Assembly (NCBI GenBank): GCA_025359185.1 | Contig: JANYHF010000007.1 | Location: 1-64,000, forward strand | DNA length: 64,000 nt | Source: Hyphomicrobiaceae bacterium | Lineage (GTDB): Bacteria; Pseudomonadota; Alphaproteobacteria; Rhizobiales; Hyphomicrobiaceae | Direction of reading: 5' to 3' | Part shown: positions 63,624-64,000 of the stretch, in pieces | How the letters are laid out: each line of letters begins with the position of its first letter | Position numbering within the stretch: position 1 is the stretch's first letter | Notes under the pieces: generated by a model | What the model was told of the DNA's origin: nothing | The model's input: only the letters and a program-made list of their open reading frames with translations | The model's database searches: none | Position numbers and translations under genes: made by a program

Positions 63624-64000
63624 ATGAACATCGTGTGCATAGGTGGCGGACCCGCGGGGCTGTATTTCGCGCTTCTGATGAAGAAGGCGAACCCTACGCA
63701 CGAAATCACAGTGATCGAGCGCAACAAGCCCTATGACACGTTCGGCTGGGGTGTGGTGTTCTCGGATGCCACCATGGAAAATATGCGCATCTGGGATCCC
63801 GAGACCGCGCGGGACATCGAGGCAGCGTTCAACCATTGGGACGACATAGAGGTGCGCGTTCATGGCCGCGCCATGCGCACAACCGGCCACGGGTTTGTCG
63901 GCATAGGCCGCAAGCGTATGCTTAATATCCTGCAAGCCCGCTGCGAAGAGCTAGACGTTAAGCTGGTTTTCGAGCGCGAAGTTGAGAGCGATACGGAATT
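63624..64000 (+). CDS. Salicylyl-CoA/2-aminobenzoyl-CoA-type flavin monooxygenase (5' part)
   Basis: The first 125 residues of a flavin hydroxylase. [20 protein letters not shown] is the FAD-binding GxGxxG start; [32 protein letters not shown] and [23 protein letters not shown] match the N-terminal domain of bifunctional salicylyl-CoA 5-hydroxylases and of 2-aminobenzoyl-CoA monooxygenase/reductase. The frame is open to the window edge, so the C-terminal reductase half is not seen. It is divergent from iorA, with a 118-base shared promoter region. Confidence 0.85.
   Translation, partial: MNIVCIGGGPAGLYFALLMKKANPTHEITVIERNKPYDTFGWGVVFSDATMENMRIWDPETARDIEAAFNHWDDIEVRVHGRAMRTTGHGFVGIGRKRMLNILQARCEELDVKLVFEREVESDTE

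Noticed and set aside
1-64000. CRISPR array, tRNA, rRNA or prophage
   Set aside because: No regularly spaced direct repeats, no cloverleaf-like or rRNA sequence and no phage structural gene were noticed on reading through.

Overview
The window reads as part of an alphaproteobacterial chromosome, probably Hyphomicrobiales (Rhizobiales) or a close relative. The base composition is GC-rich. Gene starts include ATG, GTG and TTG, and operons are tightly overlapped (ATGA, GTGA and TGATG junctions). The gene content also fits: a PQQ alcohol-oxidation locus, FixK/FNR-type boxes, a P1B-5 ATPase with a hemerythrin tail, and debris of IS5, IS66 and IS21 elements. No rRNA, tRNA or CRISPR array was seen.

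Region 1 (1-13.2 kb) is a periplasmic PQQ-dependent alcohol oxidation locus. It holds a PQQ dehydrogenase with the extra Asp typical of lanthanide-dependent enzymes, a diheme cytochrome c, the PQQ-associated ABC system (binding protein, ATPase, permease), a YVTN-type beta-propeller, a secreted ankyrin protein and an OFA-type MFS transporter. The PQQ genes pqqA, pqqB, pqqC and pqqD look intact. pqqE is a wreck with nonsense codons and deletions, and a 271-bp foldback element sits between pqqA and pqqB. A broken IS5-type transposase lies at the left edge.

Region 2 (13.2-19.6 kb) encodes threonate breakdown. Two divergent operons supply L-threonate dehydrogenase, 2-oxo-tetronate isomerase, 3-oxo-tetronate kinase and the phosphate decarboxylase, plus an SDR. 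A perfect LacI-type palindrome lies between them. A sugar epimerase-like gene follows, then fragments of a 2-oxoacid dehydrogenase (E1-alpha joined to E1-beta) and of a nitroreductase.

Region 3 (19.7-42.8 kb) looks like a low-oxygen survival island. It carries a MacAB-like exporter, the arginine deiminase pathway (arcD, arcA, arcB, arcC), an extra FtsH, a P1B-5 metal ATPase, an NDP-forming acyl-CoA synthetase/acetyltransferase, an MgtA-type P-ATPase, a fused phosphotransferase/ATPase, CbpA with CbpM, and small conserved proteins. TTGAT-N4-ATCAA boxes, some perfect and some degenerate, precede nearly every transcription unit, which suggests one Fnr/FixK-type regulon. Arginine deiminase and the acyl-CoA synthetase could both make ATP without respiration.

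Region 4 (42.8-64 kb) starts with a graveyard of IS21 and IS5 fragments. It then has a divergent uptake/metabolism module: two aldo/keto reductases (one fused to a RidA domain), a TIGR04076-type protein, and a complete branched-chain-type ABC transporter. Next is a dipeptide-type ABC operon. Its last ORF runs without a stop through an ATPase, a dienelactone-hydrolase-like domain, an NTF2/SnoaL-like domain and a cyclase (isatin hydrolase/kynurenine formamidase family). The right end holds a MarR regulator, a two-subunit indolepyruvate:ferredoxin oxidoreductase, and the start of a salicylyl-CoA/2-aminobenzoyl-CoA-type flavin monooxygenase. Together these suggest catabolism of an indolic or other aromatic compound.
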